Counted from the first letter of the stretch, positions 1 to 12,094 are shown. The stretch: DNA of 64,000 bases from Torymus aiolomorphi (GCA_036365515.1 CM070877.1:63236022-63300021), one strand, 5' to 3'. Program-made: numbers and translations. The notes: a model not told the origin generated them from the sequence alone.

Positions 1-2815
1 ATCATATCCAGCCAGTCAAAGCAAGGAGATACCATACCCAGCCAGTCAAGGGAAGGAGATATCATACCCAGCAAGCAAAGGCAAGGAGATATCATACCCA
101 ACCAGCCAAGGCAAGGAGATATCATACCCAGCCAGTCAAGGGAAGGAGATAACATACCCAGCAAGTCAAGGCAAGGAGATATCATACCCAACCAGCCAAG
201 GCAAGGAGATGTCATACCCAGCCAGTCAAGGCAAGGAGATATCATACCCAGCCAGTCAACGCAAGGAGATATCATATCCAGCCAGTTGAGGCAAGGAGAT
301 ATCATACCCAACCAGTCAAGGCAAGGGGATATCATATCCAGCCTGTCAAGGCAAGGAGATATCATACCCAACCAGTCGAGGCAAGGAGATATCATACCCA
401 GCCAGTCAAGGGAAGGGGATATCATACCCAGTCAGTCAAGGCAAGGAGATATCATATCCAGCCAGTCGAGGCAAGGAGATATCATACCCAGCCAGTCGAG
501 GCAAGGAGATATCATACCCAACCAGTCAAGGCAAGGAGATATCATACCCAACCAGTCAAGGCAAGGAGATATCATACCCAACCAGTCAAGGCAAGGAGAT
601 ATCATACCCAGCCAGTCAAGGCAAGGAGGTCTCATACCCACCCAGTCAACGCAAGGAGATATCATATCCAGCCAGTCAAGGCAAGGTGATATCATACCCA
701 GCCAGTCAAGGCAAGGAGATATCATACCCAGCCAGTCAAGGCAAGGAGATATCATACCCAACCAGTCAAGGCAAGGAGATATCATACCCAGCCAGTCAAG
801 GCAAGGAGATATCATAGCCAGCCAGTCAAGGCAAGGAGATATCATACCCAGCCAGGCAAGGCAAGGAGATATCATACCCAGCCAGTCAAGGCAAGGAGAT
901 ATCTTATCCAGCCAGTCAAGGCAAGGAGATACCATACCCAGCCAGTCAAGGGAAGGAGATATCATACCCAGCCAGTCAAGGCAAGGAGATATACCCAGCC
1001 AGACAAGGCAAGGAGATATCATATCCAGCCATTCAAGGCAAGGAGATATCATACCCAGCCAGTCAAGGCAAGGGGATATCATACCCAGTCAGCCAAGGCA
1101 AAGAGATAAAATACCCAGCCAGTCAAGGCAAGGAGATATCATATCCAGCCAGTCAAGGCAAGGAGATATCATACCCAGCCATGCAAGGCAAGGAGATATC
1201 ATACCCAGCCAGTCAAGGCAAGGAGATATCATACCGAACCAGCAAGGCAAGGAGATATCATACCCAGCCAGTCAAGGCAAGGCGATATCATACCCAGCCA
1301 GTCAAGGCAAGGAGATATCATACCCAGTCAGTCAAGGCAAGGAGATATCATACACAGCCAGTCAAGGCAAGGAGATATACCCAATCAGTCCGGGGAAGGA
1401 GATATCATACCCAGCCAGTCAAGACAAGGAGATATCATACTCAGCCAGTCAAGGCAAGGAGATATCATACCCAACCAGTCAAGGCAAGGAGATATCATAC
1501 CCAGCCAGTCAAGGCAAGGAGATCTCATATCTAGCCAGTCAAGGCAAGGAGATATCATACCCAGCCAGTCAAGTCAAGGAGATATACCCAGCCAGTCAAC
1601 GCAAGGAGATATCATATCCAGCCAGTCAAAGCAAGGAGATACCATACCCAGCCAGTCAAGGGAAGGAGATATCATACCCAGCAAGCAAAGGCAAGGAGAT
1701 ATCATACCCAACCAGCCAAGGCAAGGAGATATCATACCCAGCCAGTCAAGGGAACGAGATAACATACCCAGCAAGTCAAGGCAAGGAGATATCATACCCA
1801 ACCAGCCAAGGCAAGGAGATGTCATACCCAGCCAGTCAAGGCAAGGAGATATCATACCCAGCCAGTCAACGCAAGGAGATATCATATCCAGCCAGTTGAG
1901 GCAAGGAGATATCATACCCAACCAGTCAAGGCAAGGGGATATCATATCCAGCCTGTCAAGGCAAGGAGATATCATATCCAGCCAGTCGAGGCAAGGAGAT
2001 ATCATACCCAGCCAGTCGAGGCAAGGAGATATCATACCCAACCAGTCAAGGCAAGGAGATATCATACCCAACCAGTCAAGGCAAGGAGATATCATACCCA
2101 ACCAGTCAAGGCAAGGAGATATCATACCCAGCCAGTCAAGGCAAGGAGGTCTCATACCCACCCAGTCAACGCAAGGAGATATCATATCCAGACAGTCAAG
2201 GCAAGGTGATATCATACCCAGCCAGTCAAGGCAAGGAGATATCATACCCAGCCAGTCAAGGCAAGGAGATATCATACCCAACCAGTCAAGGCAAGGAGAT
2301 ATCATACCCAGCCAGTCAAGGCAAGGAGATATCATACCCAGCCAGTCAAGGCAAGGAGATATCATACCCATCCAGTCAAGACAAGGAGATATACCCAGCC
2401 AGTCAAGGCAAGGGGATATCATACCCAGCCAGTCAAGGCAAGGAGATATCATAGCCAGCCAGTCAAGGCAAGGAGATATCATAGCCAGCCAGTCAAGGCA
2501 AGGAGATATCATACCCAGCCAGGCAAGGCAAGGAGATATCATACCCAGCCAGTCAAGGCAAGGAGATATCTTATCCAGCCAGTCAAGGCAAGGAGATACC
2601 ATACCCAGCCAGTCAAGGGAAGGAGATATCATACCCAGCCAGTCAAGGCAAGGAGATATCATACCCAGCCAGACAAGGCAAGGAGATATCATATCCAGCC
2701 ATTCAAGGCAAGGAGATATCATACCCAGCCAGTCAAGGCAAGGAGATATCATACCTAACCAGTCAAGGCGAGGTGGAGATCATACCTAGCCAGTTAAGGC
2801 AAGGTGCTATCGTAC
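1..2815 (+). repeat. 30-bp minisatellite array with higher-order structure
   Basis: About 93 tandem units of 30 bp occur, each containing most of GGCAAGGAGATATCATACCC followed by AGCCAGTCAA; a few units are 27 or 29 bp. Every unit carries the EcoRV-type GATATC core. Base 1 is already inside the array, so it continues outside the window. Positions 1611 onward repeat positions 1 onward with the same unit variants, giving a 1,610-bp higher-order period; the second copy lacks three units (90 bp) near 1960. Because 30 is divisible by three, long open frames exist in all three forward frames and one reverse frame. I read these as a by-product of the repeat and not as genes. Confidence 0.97.
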
Positions 2816-2838
2816 CTTAGTAAGTTACATACATACAC

Positions 2839-3917
2839 CTAGATTAGGTGTTCAAATTGATCACCATTAACTTGTTGACAATATGCCAAACGATCATAGA
2901 ACGCACCAACAGCATCTTGAATTTTTGTTGCATCGAGTTGTTCTATATCGTTCCGAATATTTTGTTTTAGTTCTTCGATATCTGTCGGTTTCGTTTGGTA
3001 TACTCTACCCTTCAGATATCCCCATAAAAAAAATCAAGTGGTGTAAGATCAGGAGATCTAGCTGGCCATTCGATCTCGCCTCTCCGTCCTATCCATCTAT
3101 GTGGAAACACATTGTTAAGGTATGCTCGAATATTAAGACCGTAATGAGGACCTGCACCATCCTGCTGGAACCAAGTGTTTTGGAATTCATTGCCAACGAT
3201 TGCCTGAATTGTCGAAATGACATCGTTTCGTAACAAATTTTCATATTTTTCAGCAGTAAGATTACCCTCAATAATAAATGGTCCAACAATCCTGTTGTCA
3301 ATCATACCTGCCCAAACTTTAATTTTTTGAGGGTATTGGGTCGATCGGCTATCAATCATCCAGTGTGGATTATCAGCACTCCAATACCTCATATTAAGTC
3401 TATTGACATTACCGTTTAATTCAAACGTAGCTTCATCAGAAAAAACAATACGACTTGGAAAACTATCGTCACCTATGATTCGGTCCATCATATTTTCACA
3501 TAACTCGACACGTCTGTCTGGATCATCTTCATTAAGCTTATGCACAAGCTTTACTTTGAATGGATGGATTTTGAGTTTTTGTTTTAAAATATTGTGAACT
3601 GAACCGACGCTGAGATTATGTTGCTGATGTACTTTTCTGACTGACGTATGAGGATCTTCTATGACTCATAACGCAACATTCATCTGATTGTCTTCATTCG
3701 TAGCTGTTGCAGGACGACCAGATCTAGAGAGATCCTTTACACTACCTGTTAAATTATAGCGGTCAATTGTAATATTAACAGTATTCTTTGAAATTGGTTC
3801 GATTCTTGGAAAATCTCTATTGAATATAGTGCGAACTTGTTCTAACGATCTCTCTTGATCACCGTAACCGCTTATCATGAGAATCTTTATTCGCTCTCGC
3901 TCAGTTAATTGCACCAT
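2839..3917 (-). pseudogene. DD41D (rosa-like) mariner transposase, broken
   Basis: This is a decayed Tc1/mariner-superfamily transposase, the enzyme that cuts and pastes its own element in the nucleus. The N-terminal part (3917 down to 3669) reads as a helix-turn-helix DNA-binding region with the basic linker SRSGRPATA. The catalytic part has SDEATFELNG, WFQQDGAGPH and WPARSPDLTPLDFF; 41 residues separate the second and third aspartates, which matches the DD41D (rosa) group. Two lesions are visible. An in-frame TGA lies at 3666-3668. A one-base frame change lies in the T-rich stretch near 3018-3025, after which the C-terminus (WGYLKGRVYQTKP and onward) continues in another frame to a stop at 2839-2841. 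Total length, about 360 codons, is normal for the family. It begins directly beside the minisatellite. Family assignment is from motif spacing only. Confidence 0.88.
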
Positions 3918-4429
3918 CGTTCGTTCAGGAAACTATTTAAGTGATTAAATAAAATTTAAATCACCAAAACCTACCAAAAATTAACTGTAGCCTAGATAGA
4001 AATCGAAAACTGAAATAACTGAAAATAAAGTAGGAAGACAAATTAACAGAAAATACTAGTAATATGTTTTGATGCAGTGTATCTAATAATTTAAAATATT
4101 CTACAGAATATTTCCAACAATCTAAAAAACATGGGACATTCGAAAAAACCTAGAAGAGCATCTTAGAATTGATATTAATAATTTCATCTACATAGTATAA
4201 AATAGAAAAATTTTTACTAACTAGAAAAATCTACTACAGAAAAACGAAGTTTAATTTCAAAGTTTTCTTTTGAATCACTAAATTTTAAATTGTTAGTGAA
4301 TAGATAATAATGTTTCTCGAAAATTGTATCAAGAGGTTTTTAGAATCGTTGATTTTGAATCTGGAGTTAGAAAAATTTGAAATGACGAATCATAAGTGTT
4401 CAAGATGAAATTTTCTAAATAGACAATTT

Positions 4430-4830
4430 TTTCCAGTCACACTCTTCTCATTTCCGGTCTCAAAAGTATAGGGTCTCATTTGAAAAAATTGAGTTGACTT
4501 GGTCAAGGTCATAATCAAATCCATGGTTATCACCAGGTCGCTAATAAAAATTAAGGCATTATTTTTTCGCATTACCGTAACCACTTTTAGAATAGCTCCA
4601 TTATTTCTACATTTGACCTTCACCATGACCGTCCAAAGTCAAATTTTAGAAATGGTCAAGGACATATTCGAACGTAAAATTTTCCGCTCTATTCAATTCC
4701 GGTGTCAAAAATAGGGATTCTCATTTCAAAAAATCACTTTGACCTTCAAATGACCTTGAAGGTCAGATTCGAGGTTGAAGCCAAGGTCACCGCCAGATAG
4801 CCAAGGAAATTTCTTAAAAAATTTGTATTG
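4430..4830. repeat. Diverged tandem duplication, ~240-bp period
   Basis: Two degenerate copies begin near 4445 and 4688. Both contain TTCCGGTCTCAAAA-like sequence, then a run reading CTCATTT(G/C)AAAAAAT, then several AAGGTCA/TGACCTT words. The short open frames here run on both strands and look fortuitous. Confidence 0.6.
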
Positions 4831-4899
4831 AATGTTTTTATCTAGGACTATTATTTTTTAAGTTATTCGGCCGTACTGGGACTTTTTGAACACCCTGTA

Positions 4900-5837
4900 T
4901 AACTTTTTCGACTCCAAAATTAGTCCGATTGTATCTTACATAAAAGAAAGTTTTAAAGAAGAAAAATTTACGAATAAAGAAATCTGACGTGAATTTAAAA
5001 TATTAAAATATTAAAATTTATAGTAAATAATAATGACGATATTCGTATTCAATGTAATATATTCAATGAAAGCATAAACGTCTTTAAAAATCAACATAAG
5101 TTATTCGATGTAAGTAATAATAACATATCTCGAATTTCATTCAAACGGTATAAAAGAAATAATTTTCAATTCATTAGAAAATTCTCTTAAAAAATGTTGT
5201 CGTGAATAATGCAAAATGATATACTACAGCACATTTACATTATAAATTAACATTACAACATTATTCATCAATAATATCATTAGGAGAAGTTGATATCTTT
5301 AAAAAAATGAATGCAACAGAAATTCAATTTCAACAAATTCCAACAAACCGTGGATTAGTAAGTAAGATAAACTTTCACTTTTATATAATTAATTGAAATA
5401 AAACTTATATGATAATTATATAATAAAATTGTTACAGATTGAAGGCTATTTACATCACAATTTTCATCAACGAAATAAAAATAAGGACTCAGAATACTAG
5501 GCTGCAATAACTATTGGAAATTACAAATTAGATATCAGAGTTACTAAAAATCATAATGAATCTCTAGATATTGAAAAAGGAACAAAATTAGATACAAGGT
5601 AAACGGCCGTATTATGAGACACATTTCTGGGAGCAATGGGATATTTTTAGTGATTTTGAGTAAATTATAGCTCTAAAGGCCAAACTTTTTGCAGTACTTA
5701 ATTACTGTGTTCTTCGTAAAGTAAATAAAAACTTTTGAACGTCAAATTAAGCTAAAAATATAATAAATCGAAGGAAAAAGTGGTATAGTCTTAATGTCTG
5801 TATTTATGGGACAGCATTCAAGCGTATATCCCAGTTG
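4900..5837. other. AT-rich spacer, no gene recognised
   Basis: This is low-complexity AT-rich sequence without convincing coding or RNA features. The phrase CCGTATTATGAGACAC near 5607 recurs near 8067 in the same orientation. A related phrase lies near 43880 in inverted orientation, so a small dispersed repeat is present. Confidence 0.5.
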
Positions 5838-6467
5838 ACTCATAAAATTTGTCCCTATTGATGAGTCACACTTTTACACCCTATTTATTGAAAAAAACTC
5901 TTTTATTTCAAACTTTCTATGCTAATTATACAGTACCCTTCACTCCTCAGCATTACTTTCATCAATCACAGATAGAAAACTAATATAAACCTTGATTAGA
6001 ACCTTAATTAAAAATCATAAATCATAACCTCAAAAGTCTAACCTGACTAATTTTAATTCCTCCAAATAAGCGATTCCAAATCCAGTTGTTCAATACCTGA
6101 TTTATGAATTGGAAAACTTCATTGTAGGAAATAATTGGACTCAGTGGACCACACAATTTCTTACTTGACATGATTTTATTTACTTTAGTTCATTTATTAT
6201 TATATTTTTTCCATTTTATTTTATTTATTATAGAAAATTTAATCCATAACTATTATAAATTAAAAAAACATATTAAATACAGTGAAGTCTTCCAGCCCAT
6301 AAATCAGTTATCGAACAACTGGATTCGAAATCTCTTATACGGAGGAAACAAAATCTTATATGTATTTTCTAGGTTTCATAAATTATAATATTGGGATCTT
6401 GAATAAATTCTCGCTGGTTTCTTTGTGAAAATTGATGCTTTATTTAAAGTATGTAGTCAAAAGCATG

Positions 6468-7528
6468 TCACTCAAAATATTGCCCATCACTAGTCACTAG
6501 TATCTCCCATCTTTCTGGCAAATTACAGATTCCATCTCGGAAGAACTGCTCGTATTTTGAAGCTATCCAATAATCGAGCCACTTTTTGGCATCTTCATAA
6601 GAATGGAAGTGCTGCTCAGCCAAACCATGAGCCATAGACCGGAACAAAAGGTAGTCGAGAGGAGCAATGTCTGGGCTATACGGCGGGTGAGGTAGGACAT
6701 CCCATTGAAGCACCTCCAAAGTTTCTTTGACGACTTTAGCAACATGTGGCCGAGCATTGTCATGTAACAAAATCACTTTGTCGTGTCTCTGCTCGTACAG
6801 CGTCTATTTTTCCTTTAGGGCTTGGCTGAAACACATGAATTGCATCGATAGTGATCTCCCGTGATAGATTCGTTCGGTTTCAGCAGTTCATAATAAATTA
6901 CACCCTGCTGATTCCACCAAATGCAGAGGAGAAACTTCGAACCATGGATATTTGGCTTTGCGAACGATGTTGATTCATGGCCGGGCTTACCCCACGATTT
7001 TTTACGCTTAGGATTATCGTACTGCATCCACTTTTCATCGCCAGTCACGATACGATACAAAAAACCTTTCCTTTTGTGCCGTTGAAGCAGCACTTCATAC
7101 GTGAGAAAACACCGTTCGACGTCTCTCGGCTTCAACTCATACGGCACCCAATGTCCTTGCTTCTGGATCATTCCTAACGTTTTCAAACGTTTCGAAACTG
7201 TTGTCTCATCTATTCGTAATGATTTTGCAATTTCAGCTAGCGTCTTACATGAGTCTTCATTTAGTAATTGCTCCAATTCTTCGTCTTCAAACTTTTTTGG
7301 TGCACCAGCACGTTCTTTATCTCTAAGATCAAAATCTTTATTATTTTTGAAGCGTCGAAACCAGTCTCTGCATGTCGTTTCCGACAGAGCATGGTAACCG
7401 TAAGTTTGAACAAGAATCCTGTGCGCTTCGGCTGCAGATTTTTTTTTAATAAAATAGTGCAATAAAATTCCCAGCAAATACTCTTTACTTGGCACAAAAC
7501 TTGACATTTTTAGTAGTAAGAACAACAA
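6468..7528 (-). pseudogene. DD34D mariner transposase, broken
   Basis: A mariner-family transposase. The N-terminal paired helix-turn-helix region (7528 to about 7170) includes CRDWFRRFKNNKDFDL and ETTVSKRLKTLGM. The catalytic core has VTGDEKWMQYDNPKRKKSW (first Asp), HDNARPHVA (second Asp) and YSPDIAPLDYLLFRSM (third Asp). The 34-residue spacing between the last two gives DD34D. A one-base frame change near 6850 separates the two halves. A TAG follows near 6804 in the restored frame, so no full-length enzyme can be made. The stop at 6468 gives the usual C-terminus. I could not find convincing terminal repeats. The element sits inside the fold-back described above and is therefore younger than that copy. 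Confidence 0.93.
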
Positions 7529-7627
7529 ACGCTGTTTACACTATGTCGAACTAACATACACTTAAGTTCAAGCTTACCGACAGTACTTCTTTATAGATGC
7601 GTTAGCATCTGAAATTACATATACTTA

Positions 7628-7891
7628 TGGGGACTCTGTGCCTATACTGCCTTTGGCGAGAGAGTGGGGGTACTCCGCTCTCTCTGCGTGTCGCTGCCGT
7701 ACCGACTAACCAGTGTCTGCCCGACTATCGACCTGTACGATCGTGCACATTTCTTAAGCCCAACAATAAAGTTGTTCTTGTTAATTGCAGATTACGATTA
7801 TTGACCTACTCTCCTATACTCCTAACTCCTGAACCTGGCAGAGTGGAACTGCCTACATTCACTCGACCTCTGGGTGATAACTTCTCATACA
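7628..7891 (+). mobile_element. Solo LTR, 264 bp
   Basis: The segment begins TGGGGACTCTGTG and ends CTTCTCATACA, so it has TG...CA ends. It is flanked on both sides by the direct repeat CTTA (7624-7627 and 7892-7895), consistent with a 4-bp target-site duplication. An AATAAA signal lies near 7765, followed by a TTGTTCTTG stretch, as in an LTR polyadenylation region. Its base composition differs from the AT-rich surroundings. No internal retrotransposon sequence is present. The parent family is not identified. Confidence 0.6.
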
Positions 7892-8099
7892 CTTAGTCCT
7901 GGTAACGCCATCTGTTAGGAAACAGCGATAACTTATTCAAGGACCCAATAAAGCTGGGGAACGAAGATTGCTTCATTGTTAGAGTAAAATGTTTGAAATA
8001 AAAAAAGTTTTTTTTCAATAAATAGTATGTAAAAGAGTATCTCAACAATGGGGACAAGGTACACCGTATTATGAGACACGTCAAATATTGTATCATAAA

Positions 8100-9210
8100 T
8101 ACGAACTACTGAAAAGTCTATGTACCAATTATAAGACATTTAAATAATTGATTGAATTATATAAAAATTGAAAAAAATTACCGTATATATTCATAATCTA
8201 TGGCTTATAAGCTTTCGAAAAAGCTATATTAAATATTTTCAAGGCATTTAATTTCCTTATAATAGTTGACCAAACTAGTTCAGTGCAGTTGCTGCTTATG
8301 TTCAAATAACTAACACGTACATGACTTTTATGTGAAAAAGCATAATAATTTTTTTTCCTAATATTAAACGGGGGGGGGGTATTTTGTTAGACAGTTAGAT
8401 TTTCAGATGGATATTAATATAGAAAATTAAAAATTAAAACGTATTAGATTAATATTTCTAAGATGATATGAACTAAAAGAATACTTTCAGAAAACTTAAA
8501 AAAATGTTAGTATAAAAAACTACTATATTATAGAAGAATGAAAAATATCAGAAAAATTATATCCTGTAGATAAATCAACAAATGTTAGAACTTAACATAA
8601 GAAGGTGATAAAGTCAGAATAAAATAGTCATACGTATTTTACACTGATAAAAAAAATATTAGACAGTTTATAACTTGGTGCAAAATTCCGAAAAATTATC
8701 TAATAAATTATCTATTGATATTATATTTAAAAAAATAGAAATTGTTGGATAATACCCAATCTAAAGCAGAAACAAGATTATCATATGCTATTTTATCCGA
8801 ATATCATACGTACAGATTCAATTTTTTTAATGTAGATGGCGTTTGAAAAAATCTTTTTCAATAATGTTTGCTCCAAGACACAGATGGCGTCATAAGTAAG
8901 GTAAGTTGATGGCAAAACAGTTTGCGTTCTAGGTGTGTAACAAATTTTTTTAAAAGCCACTGAGTATTAGTATGATGATTTAATTGTAATCATTTACTAT
9001 ATGAATATAAACTTAACAAACAAAAAAAAAATTAAAAATGGATTGCTTAAAGTAAATATTCAGTTTTAACAATCGTAAAGGAATATTTTTGTATGTAGAA
9101 ATAATAGGAGCAACATAAGTGTTACATCTACCAGTACTCCAACGAATCAAAATGAATACATAAATCAAAAGCTATATGTACAAATAAAAAAAAAGTCATG
9201 TATAGATCAT
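8100..9210. other. AT-rich spacer at the outer edge of the inverted duplication
   Basis: No gene was recognised. A G-run followed by TATTTTGTTAGACAGTTAGA (8371 onward) matches the complement of 43681-43720. This is the outermost clear match of the two arms, and weaker matches suggest homology to about 8050/43900. Sequence 8400-8810 has no obvious partner in the other arm. Confidence 0.6.
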
Positions 9211-9512
9211 CGGCTTAGTGGAAAAAGCGGACACGTCGAGTTTTCGTTGAAAAGGCTGACACCTAGCGCCTGAATTTTGTTCTCTTTATAAAAAAGGTAA
9301 ATTTGGTAAATGTATATAATTGAAGCAACAATACCAGAAAATACATAAATAGGGTACAGAGAGAGCCAGATGATTTTCCAGTGCCAATGGAGTTCAACTC
9401 AAATAATAGTCATTTAAACTCCGGCACAAAATTGTACGCTTTTTTAACAAAAAATCGACCTGTCCGATTTTTGAACCAAAAATCGATGAGTTCGCTTTTC
9501 CACTAGGCGGAC
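9211..9512. mobile_element. MITE with inverted ends (left-arm copy)
   Basis: The ends CGGCTTAGTGGAAAAAGCGG and TTTTCCACTAGGCGG are inverted repeats, and the homology extends inward with divergence. No coding potential is visible. The mirror copy is at 42045-42375, so insertion preceded the large duplication. Confidence 0.7.
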
Positions 9513-9933
9513 GAGATATAGTAATCCATAATGCTCTTGTTCTTTATAAATGGTTTTTGTTCACTGAGAAAAAGGCCGTCTGTAATTGGTAATATATTGT
9601 ATGGCAGAACTAGATATTGTTATTCTAACATAAATTTATTTTTTTGTTTTTTAAATAAACTATAATATGGAAATGATTTCAATATCGGTATAACTAAAAC
9701 AACTACAAATTATAATAATCGAAATATTTTTAAGTCAAGCATTTACGAAGAATTTCATTAAATGTGACAATATGATGAACGCTATATGGAGAAAACAGCC
9801 TTTATAATTCAAATTTTACTAAAAATATGTATAATATTATGAAGTAACATATTGTAAGATTTAAGCGCCCGAGCATAGCGCGTAACGCCATACCATCAAG
9901 AACGACTCATGACATGTGTATCGTACATTATTG

Positions 9934-10047
9934 TATAGCACTGACTGCATAAATTTGCCATGTCACGCCTATCGGTGCAATAATGGCTAAGACTTGTGTC
10001 ACGGATAGGCGTGACATAAATGCGGATTTATGCCACGCAATGCTATA
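9934..10047. mobile_element. Short fold-back hairpin (left-arm copy)
   Basis: Arms of about 50 bp begin and end with TATAGCA/TGCTATA and include GTCACGCCTATC and its complement GATAGGCGTGAC. It may be a small MITE or a structured element. The mirror copy is at 41510-41624. Confidence 0.6.
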
Positions 10048-10049
10048 AA

Positions 10050-11308
10050 GGATTGGTATACAGTCAATTTCGATAGCATTGATTACGAATTACAAGAATT
10101 TCTAGACCAGAACAAAAGTCAGTTTTGGATTTGGATGGTATGGACATGGATATCGATTCATTTTTCTTAAATTCTTGATTCTTAATCTGCTATTTAATAC
10201 CGTTTTATGTACGTCCAATAATAAGTGAGAACCAGCGACAGGCACGTGTAGTGCGCTAATTAGAAGAGTACAAAAAAATAAATATGTACGTATTTGTTTT
10301 TCCCAATGATTAGACCGTTGAAAAAATTATATTGTTGCACACTTAGCAATTGTTAAAGCAAAACCCCACTTGTAGACTACCACTTGTCGTTTTGTGATAA
10401 ATATATCTTATGTGAATAAGTGCGTCAAACAAAAAAAAATTAGCAATTTCCATTTACAAGGAAGAATGTATATGTATTTACCCTGGTATATTGCCCGAAA
10501 GTAGTCAAAACACTATAAACACAAGTCATTTATATTCAAGTTGTAGCGACCAGTTCTGGGCTGAATACGAAAAAGTTAAATAGAAACACATATGTAACTG
10601 CGAGTGGAATGGAAGAAAATGCTTTTTTGAATGAAGAGAATTCGCAGCAGCACCAAGCACGTATAGGATATCGCTCTCTTGTATCAAGTAGAATGCACGA
10701 TATTTTTCAGTCCACGACGTAAACCATGTTTAGCCAGCAGGCTTCTCAGTAGTTGCATTTTTCTTGCAATGAATTATTTTAAAAATATCAACTGCCTAAG
10801 CAATTACGCCATCTGTGTTCACGATTTTAACACTACTAGCATGTTCAGGCGCGCTGCGCGCGCTCTTCCTTTACTTTGATTGTACAATTAATATTGAAAT
10901 ATTATGAATTTAAAATTTATTTTACTTTTTAACATCCCGCGCAAATTTATCCAATATTTTTTATTGAAACTTGGATTAAATTCATTTTAGATTATTCCTA
11001 CAATACAAAAATTTGGAGGTTAGACATTTAACTGTTATCAGAACAGTATTTATAGTCCTTCATTGTTAAGTACAGATAACACTTTAATACTTGTTTGTTA
11101 TACAAAACCAAATTTTAAGTCATTAATACTATTTACGACTTATATTTTTAGTTTAAATATTTCATAATTCCAAACTCTGTGGGTTTTATTTGGACCAATC
11201 AGCTTGTTTTCCTTATTTTAAAATAAATATTTCAATGCTATTTTCATTTAGTTATATTTTTTTAAATCTAAAAATCAATTTCTTTTTAAAAAATACAAAT
11301 CTCTCAAT
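10050..11308. other. Arm sequence without recognised gene
   Basis: A short open frame at 10679-10879 has a close counterpart in the other arm at 40679-40879, with about four amino-acid differences in 66. That similarity is explained by the duplication, and the frame has no recognised domain. A GCGCGCTGCGCGCGC palindrome lies near 10850. Confidence 0.5.
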
Positions 11309-11316
11309 GGGTGTGT

Positions 11317-11382
<66 letters not shown>

Positions 11383-11426
11383 GTGCGCACGTGCGTGCGT
11401 GCGTGCGTGCGTGCGCGCGTGCGTGC

Positions 11427-11488
<62 letters not shown>

Positions 11489-11518
11489 GTGCGCGCGTGG
11501 GTGCGTGTGTGTGTGTGT
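11309..11518. repeat. (GT)n microsatellite with GTGC interruptions
   Basis: Two long (GT)n blocks flank a GCGT-rich centre at about 11382-11430. The tract stands where the right arm carries a RING exon, a LINE fragment and other sequence (38010-39770). The left arm has therefore lost that material or had it replaced. Confidence 0.97.
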
Positions 11519-12094
11519 TAAAATTGCATTATCTTTTAACGCAGGAGAAGCCGTGAGCCATTCAACTTATAAAAGAAAAGATCACACTACTTTATCTTCA
11601 CTTAACGTTTCAAAATAATTGCAATCAAAAAACAAATTATACTTAAAATTAAAATATTAACGAATAACGATAAGCAACATTTTATTCAACTCGGGTGAGG
11701 AACAAATACATACTTATCGTCGCTAATAAAACCTATAAATACTACTTATCATGTTCAATTATATTATTATAGTTTAGTTTTGATTATTTAAACAACATAA
11801 TAAAAAGCCTATTTTAACTTACAATGGACATGTGCATTCTTAAACATAGGAGAAGCTATAGCTTTTTCAACTTGATACGGGAATAAGCGTATTGCTTTAT
11901 CTCGACTAAATATTTAAAATCAAGTGTAATTATTATAAAAGAATCCTCTCCGGCGTTCGGCCAGACTGCTGAATAAACGCCTAAACACTACAACCACAAT
12001 CTCACCACCAGTAGCGCTTCAAGGACATCGTCCTACGAATATTACAGATAAGAACCCAAACACTAATACTGACACCTCGTTTAATAACAATTTT

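Larger units (their letters stand above)
2836..4897 (-). mobile_element. Possible full extent of the DD41D element
   Basis: The sequence AGGTGTTCAAA near 2846 and its counterpart TTTTGAACACCCTG near 4885-4897 face each other in inverted orientation, and both ends lie next to TA. They may be the terminal inverted repeats of the element carrying the transposase. The implied 2.06 kb is long for a mariner (about 1.3 kb), and the repeats are short and imperfect, so the extent is tentative. The 3918-4430 part is AT-rich, with no gene that I can see. Confidence 0.3.
5838..8097. mobile_element. Fold-back element split by two later insertions
   Basis: A non-coding fold-back element. Its inner arms are 6058-6122 and 6281-6345; both contain the complement pair CAGTTGTTC / GAACAACTGGAT with CATAAATCAG. 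Its outer arms are about 5840-5925 and 7975-8095, sharing CTATTTATTGAAAAAAA and its complement. Between 6392 and about 7930 the fold-back is interrupted by the mariner pseudogene and the solo LTR. The same family recurs at 17005-17810 and 34745-35550, which shows the uninterrupted order and supports this reading. Confidence 0.65.

Noticed and set aside
286..1899. 537-codon repetitive open frame as a protein gene
   Set aside because: Openness is explained by the 30-bp stop-free unit; other frames are open too, and there is no signal peptide or conserved context.
1..2815. CRISPR array
   Set aside because: Repeats are contiguous, with no unique spacers of constant length, and the setting is eukaryotic.
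10679..10879. Conserved 66-codon gene present in both arms
   Set aside because: Conservation follows from the recent inverted duplication; the changes are not biased toward silent sites as far as I can see.
11190..11618. Cysteine-valine repeat proteins in (GT)n tracts
   Set aside because: Simple translation of microsatellites; the same applies to the CA, CT and AT tracts at 18.2, 34.2, 37.1, 38.0, 49.0, 62.0 and 63.7 kb.
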